Below, piece by piece: positions 1 to 12,401 of a stretch of DNA of 64,000 bases. Position numbers and translations under genes: made by a program. The number at the start of each line of letters is the position of its first letter. Positions within the stretch are counted from its first letter, which is position 1. This DNA is from Neurospora intermedia. Taxonomy: Eukaryota > Ascomycota > Sordariomycetes > Sordariales > Sordariaceae. The notes beneath the pieces were generated by a model. That model did no database searches, was not told where the DNA came from, and saw nothing but the letters and a program-made list of their open reading frames with translations. Location of the stretch: NCBI GenBank assembly GCA_037102815.1, contig BTPP01000008.1:1364001-1428000 (forward strand). Direction: 5' to 3'.

Positions 1-2343
1 AGTTGATGCTGATGATAGTAAGGCAGTGGTTGACGCCAGACGCATCTCGCGACATTGTGGAAAGTTCCATCGCATCAAGAGATACGAAATGTGTTCATCG
101 GTGAAGGCGGCGTGCCATCTTCGAGAGACAGAGCGAGAGAGGACGCATGTTCTGGGGGAGAGGTAAGAGATGACGAGGAGGAAGAGATCGTGTGGTAGGT
201 CAACGATGTCTCTCATCATGAAGGATGATTCTCATGGTCAGGGAGGACTGAGGATTCTGGGAAGATGAAGTGGTCAAGTGGATGGCTGGGAGGAGGTTTG
301 AGACTACGGTTTATATTGATTCTGGCAAAATTGTCGTGATGTGATTGACAATGGACAGTTTGTGATGGCATTCTATCATGAGATTAGCGTATCATTAAGA
401 GAGGGGTTGCTGGGGGCTACCTCAGCTGCCTAGACCACCAACGGAAACGAACAGGGTCATGAACGGCGAACATGAGGGAAGCGCTGGGGGGAAAACCACT
501 GAGGACTCGAGGAGGATGTTTTTGCATGTCACGTCAATGCAAGCCATTCTTGGCATTCAGGTTCGGCTTTTGTTTTTGCATCCGACTGTCTGATTCTGAT
601 TCTGTGTTGATGTTATTGTTGTCTACCTGCCTAGCATGGAACAAAGGAAATGGTAATCTGGCAGTGACCTACGTACAAGTGCCATATCAATTGGAAACAG
701 GAAGTAAAGACTCACAGTCGGGTGTTTGGGCGTGTCTCTCCTTCCCCGAGTTTTTTGTGTGCTGATTTTATCCCGTCATGTGAACTGACGTTTGTTATTT
801 TCGCGGGTCTCGTCGAGTGGAGAGAGCGCAAGGTGGTTCTCGACTCCATCAACTTCTCAAGCCTCAAAACTTTTATCGAGCTTGGACCGAATAGTGTAGA
901 GATCGCCAAGAAGCCAAGACCGTGGCGTATAGCCCTACGAGATCCCAACAAGATCGGCAGAGTTATCGTTTTGGATTTGATATGGTCATCCGCTCTGCTT
1001 TTTCCAGGCACGACAAGCTCCAAGTCCCTACGTGCATGAGAGTGCATTGGAATTGGGTCTGTAGGGCAGGGATTTGTTTTGTCAGGGCGGGGAAAATGGG
1101 TCCTCTGTGAGGTGAGGGCTATGTATTTCACCGCCGAATTGACGGGGAGACCAGAAGAGCAACCAGGATGCCCGGTATGTTTTATCCAAGGGAAAATCAG
1201 ATGGGTTCGTGGCAGACGTGCCCCTGGGGAGTGACAGAATGGACGCTTGATTGCCCAGTACAACTAATTGTATTGCCTGGTCTTCGAATGTGTATGGGCT
1301 GGCCTAGGTAGCCAACATCGGTATCTCCAAGTTTGAGATTGTGGGGGAGAGCGAGGGTCTCGTTAGTGTCCAGTGAGGCGGTCGTTTGGCGCATCGTGAG
1401 GAACATTCTGGAGTGCGACTCCATGTACTTTCAAGCCAGAAGAACTCTTTGAATTCTCAATGGGCTGCCTTTGTTTTTGGTGTTGTTGTTCTTCTGATAC
1501 ATCGATAGGTATCGATCGGGTAGATACCCAAGTTGAAATTGGAACAGAATTCGGAACACGCACGTGCCAGCAGGTCCACTGGATGCAGCTAAGCTTTTCT
1601 GCACTCTCCACTCCTGGGCTGGGCTGGGGGCCGACCCTTCCTCTTCCCTTCCATCTCCTCCACCGTCGTCCACCCTGCGTTGACATTTCTTGGCAAGCCA
1701 AGCACGACCCATCATCAACTCCCAGTCCCAGCGGCAACTTACTTCCAGGCCTTGTCCAGCCCGTCGCTGTCACTGTTGCTGTCCACTGTCCGCCAAAGTG
1801 TCCAGCCTTGGCATATGCAACCCCCAGAACGCAATTAAGCCTTCTCCGTCACTCAAGATCTCTTGGCTTCACGATCGATAACCGTCTGTCCTCGCGTCAG
1901 GGGCATCACCATTCAGCATCACGGCCAATTCCACTCCGACGAATCCGAGTCTGATTGCCCGACACTGAAGGTTGCCGTCGACTGTGGTTGCGCGCCGCTA
2001 AGAGTTTGGACAGTGGAGGTGTAGCGACAACCAACCCGGACGCCCCGAGGGCTGCCAGCACCAGCGGCACTACCCACCACCATCACTACCATTACCATTA
2101 CCTTACCATAACCACCATCACCATCGACCAGCAGCACTCAACCAACCCTCGCGTACATATTCCTACATTCGAACCGAGTGCCCGCCTACCTCTTGTCGAC
2201 TTGTGCCTCGTCGCGCATGCGGGTTCGAGCCCTGCGCTGATTCCCGAATGCGACGGCCTTGAAGGAACTCCTACTTCCCGCTCCTCTCCATACGACTATC
2301 CACGACAACAACCCGTATCCCGTCCTCGACCCTACACGCATAG
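1..2343. other. Upstream region of palF, no gene recognised
   Basis: No open frame here has the C-ending codon bias or any recognisable domain. From about 1600 the plus strand becomes pyrimidine-rich, and 2080-2135 is a CCA/TTACC-rich simple stretch, as is common in promoters and 5' leaders of filamentous ascomycetes. The left 500 bases could be upstream sequence of a gene outside the window; nothing seen decides this. Confidence 0.5.
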
Positions 2344-5287
2344 ATGGGCCCCTTCTCGAGCGCTTCCGACCGCAACAGTGCCGCCGCCACCGCCGCTCCT
2401 GCAACTGCAACTGCGACGCCATCTCCCCTCTCCAAAACAACATCTGCCGCCACGTCCGATGATTCCTCGACCAGCAAAAAGTTCCTGAAGCGCCTCAACA
2501 TCCTCCCTCTCCGGTCACGCACTCGCAATATCGCCGACTTCCACATCCGGCCCGACGATCCCCACCGCAAATACAGTGCCGGCGACCATGTGCAGGGCGC
2601 TGTGGTCCTGACCGTCGTCAAGCCCGTCCGCATCACGCACCTGACCGTCTTGCTGCACGGCTACGTACGTGTCTACAAGGGACCTGGCGCCCAAAACAAC
2701 GAGCCCGTCCGGAGCCCGGCCGAGATCAAGAACATCAGCAGCCGAGGGGAGCGCAAGAAGTACTATAATGGCTATGCGTCCCTCTTTCAGGATGAGCAGG
2801 TTCTCAGCTCCGATGGCCGGCTGGAGCCCGGAAGATACGAGTTCAATTTCGATCTACTCTTTCCAGAAAAGGGTCTTCCCAGCAGCATTGATGTGCGTAC
2901 TATCAGCTCGGAGCCAGATAGCATGGTTGTCGCTAACTATTATCCAGTTTGAACGTGGCACAATATCTTACATGATCACAGCAACGCTAACGCGCCCGAC
3001 TTCGGTAGCCCCAACGACCAGCTGTGAACGCAAAATCTACTTGATGGAACAGCTGGACGTTGGACCGCTTGCTCCTCCCAAGGCCCAGACTGTGGATCTC
3101 CGACCCATTTCGAAACGAGCCAAGAAGAAACGACCAGCCGGTGGAGATAGGCGCTCTGTGATATCGTCAGAACGCTTGTCTGCTGATGTACCAGCAGAAC
3201 CATTGTCCGATGGAGATTCAGCAAGGATAAACGACACATCGACGGAAGGATCTCTTTCCATAGTCGGCGATGACGTTGGTCAAGAGGGCTTTAGCCAGGC
3301 TCCGCGGAGTGTCTCACATAGTGAGGTGCGAAGTCTCAGTGGCGATAGCGCCGCGAGTCTCAGCACGCACCCGAGCAGAGCATATAGCGAGACAAACCAG
3401 CTAGCCATCGTTGGATCCGCAATGACAGGAAAACGGATATCATTTGCCGACGAACGGACCATCAAGTTGAGAGTTGAAGTGCTTAAAGGTGGATGCTTAC
3501 CCGGCGACGTGATACCCGTCAAGGTATCGGTTAATCACATCAAGATGATCAAAAGCATGCACGGCGTCATTGTTACTCTGTTCAGACAAGGGCGCATCGA
3601 CTCGTCCCCGCTTCAGCTCTCCAAAGAGGATTGGAAAAAGTCGGAATCAGACGACTATTATTACCCCAAATCCAGGACGGGTCTCAGCGGCCTTTCCCTG
3701 TCGTCTGCGGGTTCCTGCAGCATGTTTCGAAAGGATCTATCACAAGCATTTGCGCCTCTCATTACAGATCCGGTGAACTTTTCTGCCACCTTGACGACAT
3801 CAGTCCGAGTACCAGAGGACTCTTTTCCCACTATCAAGGGTGTACCCGGGGAGATGATCAGTTTCAGGTACTTCGTCGAAGTCATCGTGGACCTGGGCGG
3901 CAAACTCGCCAATCATCTACAGGGTGGTGCGTCTTCCGGCTCACGAGTGGGAGCTACTGGTGTGGTAGGCACTCCTTTCGAGAATGTTGGCACATTGCCA
4001 TCGTGGGGGGCGACGGGGAGCACAAGTATTCTGGACACAGATCGCCTCAAAAGAATACAAGGAGTCATTCCAGGCTACTACGAGGTCATTGTCGGTACGA
4101 CAGACAGTAACAGGTCACGAGGCAAGGGTCCGCAAAGACCCAGCCTAACGCATACACCATCTGTAACAGGCGGCTCCAACTACGTGGAGAATGAGTACAA
4201 CGAAAAGGGCGGCTGGCCGAACAGCATGCACGACGATGACGGATATGGTCCCGAGTCTGCAAACCCCCATGATGACTATGCGTCGTACCCTCCACAAACG
4301 ACTTACCCACACGGTTATGTCCAACAACCACCTTACTGGAATTACGTTCCAGACTCATCACAGCATGAGCAAGCGATACCCGCGCCTCACTATATACCAC
4401 CGCCCGACTTACCTGATGAGAATAGTCTTACGGAAAAGGAGCGCATCAGACGTGCCGAACAACGCTTGCTACCCAGTCAACCACCAATAGCGGCAGCATC
4501 ATCGTCATCGTTCTCTGCCGCCGTGCCCTCACCATCCGCGTCCAACCAAGCCCTGGACTCATCCTTACTACTAAACGGGGACAACATCTATGATGCAGAA
4601 GACGACGTACCAACCCCAGCCGCCACACCCGCAACAACATCACCATTTGACCACGCTCTCGCTCCGGTATACACACCCACACCAGCAGAAGACCTGCCAT
4701 CCGCGCCAACCCTTGAGGAGCTCGACCGACCACCACCAATATCCAGAGGACCCTCGCACCACCCTCTAAGCACCACTGAAGATAAACAGGAGCTCGAACG
4801 GAGAAGGCTGTTAGCCGAGGCCAGCGCACCGCCCGAATTCCCAGAGGACTATATTCCTGACGAAAGCGGAGGACCTGTAACCCCAGCGGGGCCCTCTGGC
4901 TCCGGAGCAGGACCTTCCGCGCCACCCTCAGCTCCACCCGTAGCCTTTGAACCCTCAGCTCCCGTGCTTTTCGAGAACGATGAAGATTATCACGGTGGTG
5001 GATATACCGCCGGTGGCCCCAGCTTTCCCAGCGCCGCTAGCGGCAGCGGCGGCCATGAAGAAGAAACTGTGCCAGAGTATACGTACAATAGTCATCGCCC
5101 TGGGTCCGTAGGTGCAGTAACGGTTGTTGGTAGTCCGTCGTCACCAGTACTAGCACCTGCATCGGCATTTTTCCCGGCCTCGGGCTCGGGAAATGCGCAC
5201 GATTCGCTACGGGACCAGGAACAGCAAGCAAGGTCGGATTCTTCTAGCCCGCCTCCTATTGAGTATCTGCCGCGGTACGAGCGATAG
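2344..5287 (+). CDS. palF: pH-response regulator PalF/RIM8, arrestin-like (pal-3/prr-3)
   Basis: Arrestin-family adaptor of the Pal/Rim alkaline-pH pathway. In the family it binds the cytoplasmic tail of the PalH sensor at the plasma membrane, is ubiquitinated, and recruits ESCRT components so that PacC is processed. Two exons, 2344-2892 and 2948-5287; the 55-nt intron (GTGCGT, GCTAAC branch, CCAG) joins SSID to FERGTISYMITATLTRP, a canonical arrestin-N core. Predicted 962 residues: Ser/Ala-rich start, arrestin-N about 62-230, basic/Ser linker, arrestin-C about 347-520, then a long Pro/Ser/acidic tail. The tail contains LTEKERIRRAEQRLLPSQP, a stretch I associate with PalF. Start chosen at the first ATG in frame before the domain. 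Rod1/Art-type arrestins are the alternative, but the DFHIRPDDPH and FERG blocks favour PalF. Confidence 0.88.
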
Positions 5288-6551
5288 TCGATAATTCGTC
5301 ATTGGAGGGTGGCGGCCTTGAACGGTAGGGATTTTAGGGTATGATGTTTTGTTGCTTGGTACGATGGTTGGTTGAAGCACGGGTTATAGGCGTTTTTTTT
5401 TTTTGGCTTCTGATATATATACCTACCTTGTATACCGTCTTTGACATCTATGGCTTGGCTTGGCATGACTTGGCCGAGGAGTCGTGGACGAATGTAAGAG
5501 AACTCCATATAATATAGAAAGAACACTAGGAGTATAATACACACACAAACACATACATATATATACACAGAGGACACAAGCGTCGCGTACGCGATCTTCT
5601 TGATGGAGTGCATGAAGTCGAAAAGATAAGATGGATAGTGGTAGTAATGAGAAACTCGAATGCTGGGCATACTGTCTAGTGGTTGGACACTCGGCAATAT
5701 CAATCACACATGAAACAAGAAGAAATTACGTGACGGATGAATCGGAGACAAATTCGAACGTCATTCCATTGAAGAAATCATCTGGTCTTTCTAGGATATT
5801 CTCTTCAAGGGAAGGATGAGTATCCTCTTACCGCGCTCTTGTTTTCGTCACCTGCTGTCCAAGTCAGGGTTAGGGGAGAAGAGTGAGTATCTATTTTGTA
5901 GGTAGTCTTCGTATATTGGTGAGCTGTGTACAACAAAGGGTTTTTGTGAATTCTCTAGAATGGTAGGGCTTGGCGGTCTTGGGCTGAGACTAAACACCGA
6001 AGAACTGCAAGTGGCGATATTTCATCCTGAGGAAATTGTTTATTGACTTCGTAATCCGAGAAAAGGTAATTCGATCCATTATTATGTGCCATACTTTTGA
6101 ACCGACAACTCACAGAGGTTTTTACCCACAAGCTTGATCAAGTTTTCCAGAGAAACACAAATAAGTTTATATACCAAAAGACGACTATAAGCCCCCTTGG
6201 TTGCGTCATGACCAGAGGGCGAACATACAACAAACTTGACATTGCATCCTCCAACCCCTGTTTATTCTTATCACGGTAAATGCATGTGGGCACTTGTAGG
6301 TAGGCTACAGTGTGATCACAAGCCAAAAGTCATGCGCTCATTGTCTCTTCATGTTGTTAAGAGGTAAAAAGAAGCCTTTGACTTGACCGTTTAGCTCGTC
6401 ACGTTCGAACGCCAAGTCCCCTTCGAATCAAACAGAACCCAATTTCTTGTTTGTTTTCATAACCGCATGGCAATTATTTCCTCCATGTGGCCCTCCAGTC
6501 TCGTTGTATATTGCTTATGCCTCTTCCATCATGTGGCCGGAAAACCATTCC
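5288..6551. other. Intergenic, convergent 3' ends of palF and the pseudouridine gene
   Basis: About 1.26 kb between two convergent genes. A CA/TA-rich simple stretch lies around 5537-5572. No frame resembles a protein; the roughly 130-codon minus-strand frame near 5300-5700 reads through this low-complexity sequence. Confidence 0.55.
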
Positions 6552-9232
6552 TCACTCCTTCTCCACCGCCAACCTCAAATCACCCTTTAACCCAGCCAAC
6601 TCCATACTAACACTCTCATGACTCCTCAATGACAAACACGCCGCCCTTTGCGCCACATCCACCAGATTCTCAACCCGTCCACCCATCGCCAACCCCGCCA
6701 CCAATACGCCCAAGAACGTATCTCCAACACCATTGACACTAACCACATCCTTGACCGTCTCCACTGGCGGGAACAGCCGCATATAGACACCGCCCACATG
6801 CGGATGATCATTATAATTCCTCGCCAGAATATACGGCGCATGATGGCTGTCCTTCAGCAACGGATCCCCCGGCTTCAGCAGCATAGTAACCAACGCGCCC
6901 TTTGCCCCCAGCTTCGTGATAATCGTCGGGATATATGGCAACAGCTGGATATTCTGCTGGGGCAGACCCATATCAGTGATCTCCGCGCTCGTCAGTCGTA
7001 CAAACTTGTCCCTTGAACCCTGCATGCCAAACGTGTCGATGACTTCGAACCAGCTGTGCGTGAAGTACTCGTTCCTCGTCGCGGCGCCATGCATGGCTGC
7101 AAGCTCGTACTGGTTTGGCGACGCGAGATCGACGCTGGCGTTAGGGAACAGTCGCAAAGGTAGCTGGCCGCCCTGCTTCGGAGCGGCAAAGAGACGCTCG
7201 GACTTGGCAGCCGAGACTGGCTCGAAGGCGACGCGGGCACCGTGCTTGCGTCCAGCTTCGATCCAAGTTTGGATGTCCGCTTCGGCCCAGTTACCGTCGA
7301 CGACGAGCCATTTAGGCTTGGTGGCGGCCACGGCGGAGTTCCAGTACGTTGGGAATGAGTGGTTGGAGAAGATGGCCATGTCGGCCATGGCCATGACGAG
7401 GTTATTATCGGCGTCGTTGACGGCAACGTATTGGGCTGTGCGGGTGGACGGGTATTCGCGGCCCAGCTTGCGGATGCAGGTGGTGTCAAGACCGGAGGAT
7501 TCGAGGTTGGCAAGGATGGTGGCGCCCGCGCTGAGTTGGGAGGGTGAGTCCCTATTCGGAGCGGGATAGGGAGGGGGGGAAAATGACTTACATGTCGTCA
7601 CCAACCATGCTGCAGAGCCTCACTTTGCCATCCTCGCTGACTTTGTGGGCGGCAAGGGCTACATTGTGGCCTACACCTCCGACGGATTGGGTGATGTGGG
7701 AGGGATTAGACACGTGAGCCAAAGGCGACACTGTCTTGTTGCCCTGGGCATCAACCCCACCGGCATAGTCACAGCTCAAATCGAGGGCGACCGAGCCAGC
7801 GACTAGGATGTCAGCTGTGTTAGACTAGATATGGTAGGTTCATCATCCAGTCAGTGACACGGCAGTTACTGAAAGGGTTTGCTTCACTGAAACTAAGGGT
7901 AAACCTTACCTGTTGCTGCGGTGTGACTTTGGAAGGCTCAGGCTTGATTTCTACTTTCACTTTGCGAATTCCAGGAGACTGAACTGTGAACCTGATCAAC
8001 TCTACGTTAATAAGGTATAATTTAGCTGGCTTATAAAGGTTGTAATAAGGTGCTTACGCAGCAGCTTGAGAGGAGCGGGAGTCGCCGTCCATAAGCTTAC
8101 TGAGCTCCACTGCTACCTTAGCGGCCCGCGCAACGTTCGCCTGAACCAGGTACTTGTTGGCAGGCACACTGCGGCCCTCGGTCAGCTCCCTGATTCTCCT
8201 AAGGATATACGGCGTGTTCTCTGCGCCGCTGAAACCCTTCTCGTCCGCCTCGCTTACGGCGACGCTGATGGCGTGCTCCATGTCCTGCCTAGAGATGGCA
8301 TGCTCCTCCGGAATGGGGTTGGCCAAGAGAAGACCTGTCTCAATGTTGAGCTGCTCCTGGGCATAGATCATGGCCGCGGCTTCGGCCTCGTTTTGGATCA
8401 CTGAAGGGCTCTTGATGCCGCTTTCACGGGCCCAGAAGGCAGGGAAGTCAATGTTTCCTTGTTGCCCGTCTGCGAACGTGGACACCAGAACACCTTGGGT
8501 CTCGAGGAACTCGAGTGTCCTGGGAATATCGAGAAAGCCCTTGCAGCCACTGCTTACCACGGCGACACGAGTCCTTCCCAGTTCAGTCAAGTCGGCCGAG
8601 ATATCCATAGAGTTCTCGCCGCCCTTGTGAACACCACCAAGTCCGCCAGTACCAAATACGCGGATTCCAGCAAGTCTAGAGAGCACCATAGTTCCAGAAA
8701 TGGTAGTACCACCATGTATCTTGGTTCCCGTGAGGCCCTATAGGAACACCAATGATTAGCAAGCCATGGCCTCCCTAACGTTGATATCCAAATTAGTCAC
8801 TGGACCTCATGGTAACCGAATTACCTTTCCCACCAGATATGCAAGATCGCGTCTAGAAGCCTTCTTTGCACCCTCGTGAACCATTCTCGTCACCTCCTCA
8901 GTGCTTAGACCAACTGTAGGCACACCGGCAAGGATACCGCAAACAGCAGGGACAGCTCCATTTTTGCGGACAATGTCTTCGAGGTACAGATCGTCTCCGA
9001 GGGCGCCATGGGTGTAGATGGTGGACTCGAGAGCAACGACGGGCTTGTTGGTGGCCAGGGCGTCGGCAACTTCAGGGGAGATTTTGAGGAGACTGGCGAG
9101 TTGAGAGTCTGTGCTTTTGAGGCGTCGTTGAACGGTGTTGAAACAGGGTGGACGAGCACACTTGAGTCGCGAGCCCAGTAGGGCTGAGCTGACATGGTGG
9201 GCCCGGCCAAGGAGATGTTGCCGAGCTGTCAT
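6552..9232 (-). CDS. Bifunctional pseudouridine-5'-phosphate glycosidase / pseudouridine kinase
   Basis: Fused PsuG and PsuK-type enzyme for pseudouridine catabolism: the kinase phosphorylates pseudouridine and the glycosidase cleaves the C-C bond to give uracil and ribose 5-phosphate. Five exons on the minus strand: 9232-8825, 8737-8058, 7991-7910, 7824-7592, 7530-6552; about 793 residues. The N-terminal half (about 50-360) has VVALESTIYTHG, NGAVPAVCGILAG, KIHGGTTISGTM and the NEAEAAAMIYAQEQL region of the IndA/PsuG fold. The C-terminal half starts at DILVAGSVALDLSCDYAGG and carries the PfkB signature NGVGDTFLGVLVAG with the catalytic Asp. Splicing at each junction restores family-like sequence across frames (VGKGLTG; VGDDIAGATI). 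The Arg-rich, acid-free first 40 residues look like a mitochondrial presequence, an inference only. Confidence 0.88.
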
Positions 9233-10959
9233 GTTGGTGACCGGTCACTTGGGGCGCGAGAAAGGATTGAGAGCGAGGATTTGTAAGACGACTTGGTTTC
9301 CTCCTGTCGGCTGCTCCAGGTATCGAGTTGTTGGTTAAAGTCTTTTGAGCTCTTCCAGGCTTAACCGCAAGTTGATGGTCACCGACAGTGAGTATTCAAG
9401 ATGCAAAAACAGCAATAACGGCGGATCCTCGGGTGATGGAGTCAAAACTTGCAAGATCAAAAAAATTGTGTCGTTTGAATATATATAAACCGCCGCGATG
9501 ACTGACTGATGGGTGGTGGATCGACGCCAATTGCTGTTAGCAATAGAGATACTTATCTGATGTTGTGTTGGTGGTTAAAATGACCATGGGGTAAGCTGAT
9601 GTGGACCCCACCCCCGCCATTGACTTCGAACGGAAGGGAACGGACTGAAAGAATGGATGCCAAGCGATAAGATAAGTGGACTAGAAATGACTGTTGACAT
9701 TGTTTCAACCAAGTTTTTGCAATGAGAGTATCAAGAAGGCAGTACAGAGTCTACGGCATCTTGAGAGTTGATGCCCATGTGAGACCTATGGTTTACAAAC
9801 TTTTCGAAATCAGGCGGTTGGTTGCTGTCGGTAGGTAGTGAAGAGGAGAGGTTATCGGGCAGGATCTTTACCTGATCCCCTGGTGTGTTTTGACCTGTTA
9901 GGGTCGTTGTTTGCGACTTTCTCTTGTTCAGGAAGGTGCTTGGTCGTGGAGTGTGCTATCGACACTGGGGAAAAACCCACTCAGCCAAAGCACCAAGCCC
10001 CGGGCTAGGTCCGTGCCAAGACCGTTCCCAGCCGGAGCCGGCTTCGGTTTCGGCGCTCACCGGAATGATCATAGACGCCGTAACCTTCGCATATGGTCTG
10101 TGCATCATCGAAGCCTTTATCCCTTGTGCTGTTATCGCTTTTGTTTATGTTACACAGCCACAAGTACTTGGATGACTTGATGGAAAACAGCACGGTTGGT
10201 TGGCTCATCCGGCACCAGCGGGCCTCCTTCCTGTTTGGCGAACCCCACTGGGAAATGGGCTGCCAGGGGTTCCGGCTTTCCAGAATCCGAACCGAAGCTC
10301 ATGAAACGCGCGAGAAACTCAATTGCATCGATGCATAATTTCCATCGTCAACTCTCCTCTTTCGCAACCGCAACTCATTCCGTCCTCAACATGTCAACCT
10401 GAACATCCCACCGCGGGACCTTTCGACACCCAAAACGGCGCACGTCGATCTTATACAAAAAGACCGTGAACCCCATCTTCCATATCTGCTACGTACTGCG
10501 TATCCGGCACCTGAACTTTTTATCTTTGGATCCAGCGGCCAAAGCGGAAATGGCTTCAGAACTCAGGATCTGGAAAACACATGTTATCCCCACACAACTT
10601 CATCACTTTCGGATGCAGACCTAACCATGTTGGAATAAGAGAAGCTCTTCCCCTGGCTTGACTCCGTTAGTCACTTCTCACCAATGTCACGGTGCAATTT
10701 CAATCTCGTAGCAGTATCTCGGAAGCTCTATGATTTCCTCATTACGTACTTGTGCTTCCCTTTCCCATCTTTCATCTTCTCTCCTTCTCGAAAACGTCCA
10801 CCTGAAGATCTTTTCATCCATACGTTAGTTTGCTTAGCTGTCTGTCATATCCAGGACACGCCCAGTTGCTGTCCGGTCTACTTCTTGACAAGTGCTTTTT
10901 TAGCTCCCTTAGCATCCAAGGACTTATCCCGCCCAGATTGTTGATTCACACTACTGAGA
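9233..10959. other. Divergent intergenic region, no gene recognised
   Basis: About 1.7 kb between the 5' end of the pseudouridine gene and the 5' end of the GPI-type protein gene. Short open frames near 9911-10400 and 10684-10944 have no domain, signal or codon bias. It presumably holds both promoters. Confidence 0.5.
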
Positions 10960-11849
10960 ATGACATACTCATTGTCTCTCGCTGCGTTTGCAGCTGCGGC
11001 ACTCTTCGCGACCAAGGGTCTTGCGAGCAACTTTACCATCAGCAATGGCCAGATTTTCACCCCTGGCTTTGTTGTCGTCGATTCCCCCCAGCCGGACACG
11101 CCTCTTGGCGGAGGTTAGTACTATTAGTACCCGGCTGGCTGTCGGCAAAGGACTCGAGGACCTGCTACTAATAAGCCATGAATTATGTAGACAATATTGA
11201 GATTGCGCTCGATGTCTCAGCTAATGGCAAGCTTCCTCTGCCACCCTATGGCGATGATGCTTCCAGCCAAATCTACAACATCAACATCTTCCTTTACAGT
11301 TACGTAACGGGCCGAAACTTCACCATCACCAACGGTACCGCGTCGGCCGACAATGCCACACTCGGTGATATCATGCTCTCCGAGCCTGGCAGCACCGTGA
11401 AGCATGTCCGGTGGACATGGCCCGGCTGCATGGTTGGCGATGGTACGAATGGGAACGATCGTGGCAGTTACAATGTGGGTTTTCCGAATAGTCAGCTCAA
11501 GACTTTTTTGATAGCCTTTTCACTGACAATTCACAAGATCTCCATCCACCAACGCTTCAGACTCAATGGCGAGAACCACTACACGATGTTTGATCTTCCC
11601 GTCTCTGTGACCAATAGCATCAGCAAAAGCGACGACCGCCCATCTTGCCAATCACTTGATAACCCGTTGCTGGCGCCCGAGAACATCGATTGGACAGACA
11701 CTAACAAGCTCGGCGCCCTTTTTGCTCCTGGTGACTCGACGGTTATTGAGACATCGGATATTGGTAATGGTGCTGGGCTGGCGAGCTGCAAGCATGCACT
11801 TGACTTGTTGTGTGTGGTGGGCATTAGCTGTGCTCTGTTGTTAAGCTAA
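10960..11849 (+). CDS. Secreted GPI-type protein of unknown function
   Basis: Not recognised as a characterised family. Exon 1 10960-11113 encodes a clear signal peptide (MTYSLSLAAFAAAALFATKG, then LAS). A 76-nt intron with a GCTACTAATAAG branch region and TATGTAG end joins LGG to DNIEIALDVS. A second intron, 11475-11537 (GTGGGT...CACTGAC...ACAAG), is likely: it is 63 nt, keeps frame whether spliced or not, and removal gives RGSYN-ISIHQRFRLNG. Spliced length is 249 residues, unspliced 270. The body has several N-glycosylation sequons (NFT, NGT, NAT). The end is ETSDIGNGAGLASCKHAL followed by a hydrophobic tail, consistent with a GPI signal or a C-terminal membrane anchor. Probably a cell-wall or plasma-membrane surface protein; function unknown. 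Confidence 0.75.
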
Positions 11850-12401
11850 TCTCTAGACATGCTTGTTGTCCGAGAATCATAACGTGGCTGTGAGATGACA
11901 TGGGAATATCTACAAGGATACGAAAACACCACGTACTCTTCATGCATATGTTCTTTTCGACATCAAATATTTGCTCCGCTTGGCTCATAATCATAGTATT
12001 CGTTCGTGACTGGTCAAGCTTATTGTTTTCAAATGAGTTCACACCAGATCATCTTCATCACAGAGATATTGTTGATGACAGTAGCATTGAGGCCTCGGAT
12101 ACGTTTCTTTTTTCTTTTTTTTTTTTTTTTCTTTTTTTTTTTTTTTGAAGGGGTACTTCAAACTCATCCCTCGAACAAGGCTGGCATGCTTGTGATAGCA
12201 AGTGGGTCCAGATTAAGTGGGGCAGGATCTGCGATCTGCAAGGCTGATAACGAAAAAAAAGTTCCCAACCTCAAAACAAACCAAACACTAGCGACTCGCC
12301 GTGGCATTTCCGTCCATTTCAACCCCATTTGACCAGGACCGGATCTCACAGCAAAATTTTCCCGTTATTGGGCTTTGCGCAATCTCCCAAACCAGAACAA
12401 A
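11850..12401. other. Intergenic, promoter side of utp18, with T-tract
   Basis: Between the GPI-type gene and utp18 on the same strand. It contains an interrupted T-tract of about 40 nt (12106-12146). Nothing else is apparent. Confidence 0.5.
12106..12146. repeat. Interrupted poly(T) tract
   Basis: About 38 of 41 bases are T on the plus strand, broken by single C residues. It may be a nucleosome-depleting element for utp18, which starts 256 bases downstream, or simple slippage sequence. Confidence 0.7.

Noticed and set aside
712-1263. 183-codon minus-strand frame upstream of palF
   Set aside because: No domain, no codon bias, no signal peptide; overlaps equally open frames on the other strand.
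2221-2235. GGTTCGAGCC resembling a tRNA T-arm
   Set aside because: No acceptor, D-arm or anticodon arm can be placed around it.
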